Source: UBA1715 sp045599365 (lineage in GTDB: Bacteria; Bacteroidota; Bacteroidia; Bacteroidales; UBA1715). From it: a stretch of 53,611 nt of DNA. This document shows positions 50,208 through 53,611 of this stretch, piece by piece (the stretch's first letter is position 1; each line of letters opens with the position of its first letter). The notes under the pieces were generated by a model that did not search any database, was not told where the DNA came from, and worked only from the letters and a program-made list of their open reading frames with translations. The position numbers were made by a program, and so were the translations under genes. The stretch is from contig JAZRVS010000184.1 in NCBI GenBank assembly GCA_045599365.1, positions 1 to 53,611 on the forward strand. Reading direction: 5' to 3'.

Positions 50208-53036
50208 TTATTTTATAATTATGCTTTGAATAGTATTGCCAATTTGCACGTAATAACATCCTGTTTTTAGGTTTTGATTTGCTATTTTTTGTCCAAGCAT
50301 ATTTGTTACGTATGTGGGAGCGATGCCATTAATGAGAATTTGATTATTTTGGATAGAAATCACTAATTCGTTTGTAATATCATTAATTGCTGTGTTTGGA
50401 TTTTTCTCAAATGTGGCAATAAGCATCAAATCTTCTGAAATGGTAATATATCTTGGATTTTCTGTATTCCCATCATTCCATTGAACAAAGCGATATCCTT
50501 CTCGTGGAAGAGCGTATATTTCCACTTCGCTACCTACCGCATATTCACCTTCTCCAGAAAGAATACCCCAATCATTATTGTTTGAATAAAGAGATATTGT
50601 TTTTTTCGGTATTATTTCCACTAATTTTTCAAAAGTTGCAATAAGTGTAATATCACCATTAACAACAATGGTTCTTGACTGTTGAGTATTCCCATCGTTC
50701 CATTGAACAAATTGGTAACCTTCGGTTGGATTTGCGCTAATAGAAACTGATTCACCAATTTCGTAGGTTCCAGCACCTGTAACCGTTCCCCATAAATTAT
50801 TATTTGAGAACAAAGAAATAGTTGCAGTAGCGGAGCCCTCAACGTATTTAAATGTGGCTATATAGGTTGTGTCTTTGGTAACGGAAATTTTTCGAGGATT
50901 GGTAGTGATTCCGTCATTCCATTTTACAAATTCATATCCATTTTCTGGTATGGCAATTAAAGTTGCCTCTTCGTTCAATTCATACAATCCACTTCCCATA
51001 ACAGAACCTATTGTAGCATCTTCTGCTTTAGCGGTAACAACAAATTTATCGGAATTTCCACTAATAGAACCAACACCAACAGCAAACCAAGCGTCTTCAA
51101 CAGCTTTGTATTCTGCAGAGTTTTCTCCGTATAAATCTTTTGTAGCATTTAGCGATCCGTTTCTTGAATCCCAAAAAGAAGCGGTTGGTGTTAAATAGTA
51201 CATTAAATTTCTATATGCTATTTTTTGAGCCTTTTCTATTCCAATTCCAGTTACAGAATAGTCATCATCGTTATCATTTGTTCCGTTGCCTCCTTCGCAC
51301 AACAAATAGAACCATTTGTTTTGAACTCCACTATTTTGGTGAACACCTCCATTGTCACCGTATTCCGAATAGTCACTTGTGTTAGCCCAAAAATCACCTT
51401 TATATGTATCAGGTTGAGGAATTTGAAGAGTATCTTCTAGTTGGTCATAATAATCACGACCGTAATATTCAATTATTGCATCTTTTAAATCTTCTTTCAA
51501 AATTAGTCCATCCATACTATTTTTAGGATCCGCCATATCGCGCAAATTGGTGTAATTTATCATAACATCTTCGCCAATGAACCAATTGGCATCTTCGCCC
51601 AATGCGTAGAATTCAACAGCGCAACCAAAAATGTCTGAAAAGGACTCATTCAATGCTCCTGATTCCCCTAAATATTCCAAACCTCCGTTTCCATTAAATG
51701 CTGTTACATTATGTGTAAATTCGTGAGCCATAACATCAAGAGCAACAACTTCCGACATCTCTTCTCCATCTCCTAAACCATATAACATATAGCCGACACC
51801 ATTGGCATCATAGCCTGCACTCGCATTATTATATACATGACTACCATATATAGCGTAAGGATCTATGAATTGATAAATAAATGTTCCTTCTAAATTATTG
51901 AAATTTTTTCTGTTAAATGTTTCTAAATAATAATCATATACATTTTGCATCCCCCAGTGGGCGTCTAATGCGGGATTTGATTTTATAACAATTTTCCCAG
52001 AGGTTAGCGATCCAGACCATGTGTATGACCCTGACAAAGGATTAGAAATAGTTACGCTACCTCCGTATGTATCGGAGGTAACATCTTCATCATAAATTTT
52101 TATGTAACTACCTTCATCAATTGACACATTTATATTTGAAAATGTAACAGGTGATTTTGTGTTATCTTTCACGTTTGAAGTGTACAAAAGTTTTCCTGTG
52201 CTGCTGTATATTTTAATATAAAAATCAGGTCTTGTATCTGTGATAGCAGTGTACCACCAATCTCCGTCATCGCCCGTTATTGTTACGGATGATAAGATTC
52301 CTGCCCATGTTGCAAATGGTGACGTATAAGAATCGCAATTATTTGCATAAGACGACACAACATCACTTAATCTGCCTTTGTAAACACTCCCTTCATAAGG
52401 AGCATAAGAAGCATTTAAGGTTATTATATTTCTGTCCTGATCTATTAAATAATAATATCCTTCGTTTGAGTTATACCAACAATCCATCGTTTGCCATCCA
52501 TGATACATTGTATATGCATTCCCATAAAATGTATGAGACGTTGTTTTCAACACTTCTCCAGTTTCCACATCGGTATAAACATCTGCATTTTGAGTTGAGT
52601 CAAATGTTTTGTATACCGAGCGATATACTACTCCTTTTTTGGAGTTGATTGGAACGATTAGTTGTTCAGCATTGTCAACAGGAGTACTTTTTAATTGAGA
52701 ATCTTGTTTCGCAAGCGATTGGAATGGCAATTCCATTATTGTGGCGTTAACGCTTACAACCATATTATTTTGTGCATGGACAAAAACGACTCCATGCTCA
52801 ACTTTTGTTCCTTTGTAATATTGCTGAAAAACAATATGTTGCATTCCAATTTCGTCAACATCGTCTTTCGTTTTTTCAAAAGTTGAATTATCGTCAATGT
52901 TGAACCAATTTGAAAAGTAATTAGTTACATTGATAATTGCAATGTTTTGGTCTTTCAAATTCATTGAGTAGTGACCTTCATTTTGTGCCATTGAAAGAAT
53001 CGGCAACAAAAACAATAACAAAAATAATTTTTTCAT
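50208..53036 (-). CDS. Thermolysin-family (M4) metalloprotease with inserted C2-like domain and T9SS sorting signal
   Basis: 942 residues, secreted. Signal peptide (1-18); FTP-type propeptide (about 25-170) with MNLKDQNIAIINV; catalytic domain interrupted by an insert. The zinc site is HEFTH (438-442) with Glu464 in GESGALNESFSD, and GVHQNSGVQNKWFYLL supplies the further active-site histidine region. The insert (about 240-350) looks C2-like: PDFYIKIYSSTGKLLYTS and YIKIYDEDVTSD. Three repeats of about 80 residues follow (about 685-870; GYEFVKWNDG, GYQFVQWNDG, GYRFVQWNDG), of the InlB B-repeat type. A type IX sorting domain (about 870-942) ends the protein. It probably degrades extracellular protein. 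A -7-like TATCTTTA lies at 53075-53082. Confidence 0.92.
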   Translation of the reverse strand: MKKLFLLLFLLPILSMAQNEGHYSMNLKDQNIAIINVTNYFSNWFNIDDNSTFEKTKDDVDEIGMQHIVFQQYYKGTKVEHGVVFVHAQNNMVVSVNATIMELPFQSLAKQDSQLKSTPVDNAEQLIVPINSKKGVVYRSVYKTFDSTQNADVYTDVETGEVLKTTSHTFYGNAYTMYHGWQTMDCWYNSNEGYYYLIDQDRNIITLNASYAPYEGSVYKGRLSDVVSSYANNCDSYTSPFATWAGILSSVTITGDDGDWWYTAITDTRPDFYIKIYSSTGKLLYTSNVKDNTKSPVTFSNINVSIDEGSYIKIYDEDVTSDTYGGSVTISNPLSGSYTWSGSLTSGKIVIKSNPALDAHWGMQNVYDYYLETFNRKNFNNLEGTFIYQFIDPYAIYGSHVYNNASAGYDANGVGYMLYGLGDGEEMSEVVALDVMAHEFTHNVTAFNGNGGLEYLGESGALNESFSDIFGCAVEFYALGEDANWFIGEDVMINYTNLRDMADPKNSMDGLILKEDLKDAIIEYYGRDYYDQLEDTLQIPQPDTYKGDFWANTSDYSEYGDNGGVHQNSGVQNKWFYLLCEGGNGTNDNDDDYSVTGIGIEKAQKIAYRNLMYYLTPTASFWDSRNGSLNATKDLYGENSAEYKAVEDAWFAVGVGSISGNSDKFVVTAKAEDATIGSVMGSGLYELNEEATLIAIPENGYEFVKWNDGITTNPRKISVTKDTTYIATFKYVEGSATATISLFSNNNLWGTVTGAGTYEIGESVSISANPTEGYQFVQWNDGNTQQSRTIVVNGDITLIATFEKLVEIIPKKTISLYSNNNDWGILSGEGEYAVGSEVEIYALPREGYRFVQWNDGNTENPRYITISEDLMLIATFEKNPNTAINDITNELVISIQNNQILINGIAPTYVTNMLGQKIANQNLKTGCYYVQIGNTIQSIIIK

Positions 53037-53074
53037 ATTTTTAACTTAAGAATTAAAGTAGTGTGTTTACAATG

Positions 53075-53082
53075 TAAAGATA
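53075..53082 (-). promoter_or_regulatory. -7-like element for the M4 protease gene
   Basis: The minus strand reads TATCTTTA, one base from TAnnTTTG, 38 bases before the ATG. Confidence 0.35.
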
Positions 53083-53170
53083 CTACATAAATTGTTAATA
53101 ATAATGCTTTCAATATGTCGTATTACATTTTATAATACGTAACAAAAATAAAAAAAACTTTTGTGAGATT

Positions 53171-53611
53171 TTACAATCTTTCCAAAAGTTCCATTTTCGT
53201 AAACTCTGTGATTTTAGAAAAAGCAAACAATTTCTTTCCTAAATCTTTGATTGAAGCACCAATGTGGTAGATGTCGTTGTCAATCAGGAGAAAACGGTCG
53301 TGAGCATTTTTGTAGATTTTGATTTCGATAGATTGATATTGAGCATTGTGTTTAGCAATGTCAAGTTGAAGTTGTGGAGAGATTCTCTGTGTATAAATTA
53401 CGGCAGAAATATTTTCATTTCTTTTGTCAAGCAAAGTCAAAACAGATTCGTCTATGTAGTTGTCAATCAGAATAATAGATTCTTTTGCTGATTTAATTAG
53501 TTTTGAAACAAAAACGTATGCGTCAAAGATTTGATTTTCAAAGAAAATGCCTTCTATTGGCGGCAATGATGTACGAACGAAGAAATCGATTTTTTGCTCT
53601 ATTTTGAATAA
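53171..53611 (-). CDS. C-terminal part of an ORF6N-type protein with PLD-like tail (5' end outside window)
   Basis: The frame is open to the window edge, so the N terminus is missing. Visible residues start LFKIEQKIDFFVRTSLPPIE and continue GIFFENQIFDAYVFVSKLIKS. A phospholipase D-like tail follows with LIDNYIDESVLTLL and HDRFLLIDNDIYHIGASIKD. This pairing is typical of the C-terminal half of Bacteroidota proteins with an N-terminal ORF6N (KilA-N-like) DNA-binding domain, which would lie beyond the window. The apparent start at 53566 is an internal TTG. Role unknown; relatives occur in phage-like and accessory DNA. Confidence 0.8.
   Translation of the reverse strand, partial: LFKIEQKIDFFVRTSLPPIEGIFFENQIFDAYVFVSKLIKSAKESIILIDNYIDESVLTLLDKRNENISAVIYTQRISPQLQLDIAKHNAQYQSIEIKIYKNAHDRFLLIDNDIYHIGASIKDLGKKLFAFSKITEFTKMELLERL

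Overview
The window looks like a chromosome segment of an AT-rich member of the Bacteroidota, probably order Bacteroidales. Seen directly: two large secreted proteins end in type IX secretion (T9SS) sorting domains, and a GldA-like ABC ATPase, DUF1573 and ORF6N-type proteins are present. Many genes are preceded by the phylum-specific -7 element TAnnTTTG. No rRNA, tRNA, CRISPR array or complete insertion sequence was found.

Layout. 1-316: dispersed repeats. 317-7179: a six-gene minus-strand operon, tightly overlapped, for surface polysaccharide export (Wzt-like ATPase), synthesis of a dTDP-3-acetamido-3,6-dideoxyhexose (two FdtA-like ketoisomerases, an acetyltransferase, an aminotransferase) and a T9SS-exported PKD protein. 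Its middle is markedly more AT-rich than its two ends, which suggests a swapped serotype cassette. 7180-7861: more repeats. 7862-17951: housekeeping (guaB, ribD, prmC, plsX-rpmF-yceD, nadA, rnhB) and secreted proteins of unknown role. 18205-20124: an excisionase-like small protein and a divergent sigma-70 factor with a long, highly structured leader. 20125-23595: a DUF1573 protein, an Xaa-Pro aminopeptidase and glnS.

23596-29060 is the accessory region and the most interesting part. The 3' end of glnS, its terminator and the end of an AAA-type ATPase gene occur twice. The first copy of the ATPase gene is almost completely deleted, and a roughly 2-kb module sits inside its 5' flank. That module holds a membrane-anchored agmatine/peptidyl-arginine deiminase-like protein, a small lipoprotein, and a nested hairpin RNA followed by an intrinsic terminator. 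Next to it lie two divergent ATPases separated by a 44-bp palindrome, an XRE regulator with its own palindrome, and a 45-residue protein.

29061-48848: a Gfo/Idh/MocA oxidoreductase, an acyl-CoA:carboxylate CoA-transferase, the operon gldA-mltD-like-asnB, a six-gene operon (ybeY, mnmG, M16 peptidase, Mur ligase, azlC, azlD), sppA-lpxK, dapF, a Schlafen/AlbA_2-type regulator and a malate/lactate-type dehydrogenase. 48925-53611: a DUF4143 ATPase, a thermolysin-family protease with an inserted C2-like domain, and the 3' part of an ORF6N-type gene cut by the window end. All functional names rest on motif reading, not database searches.
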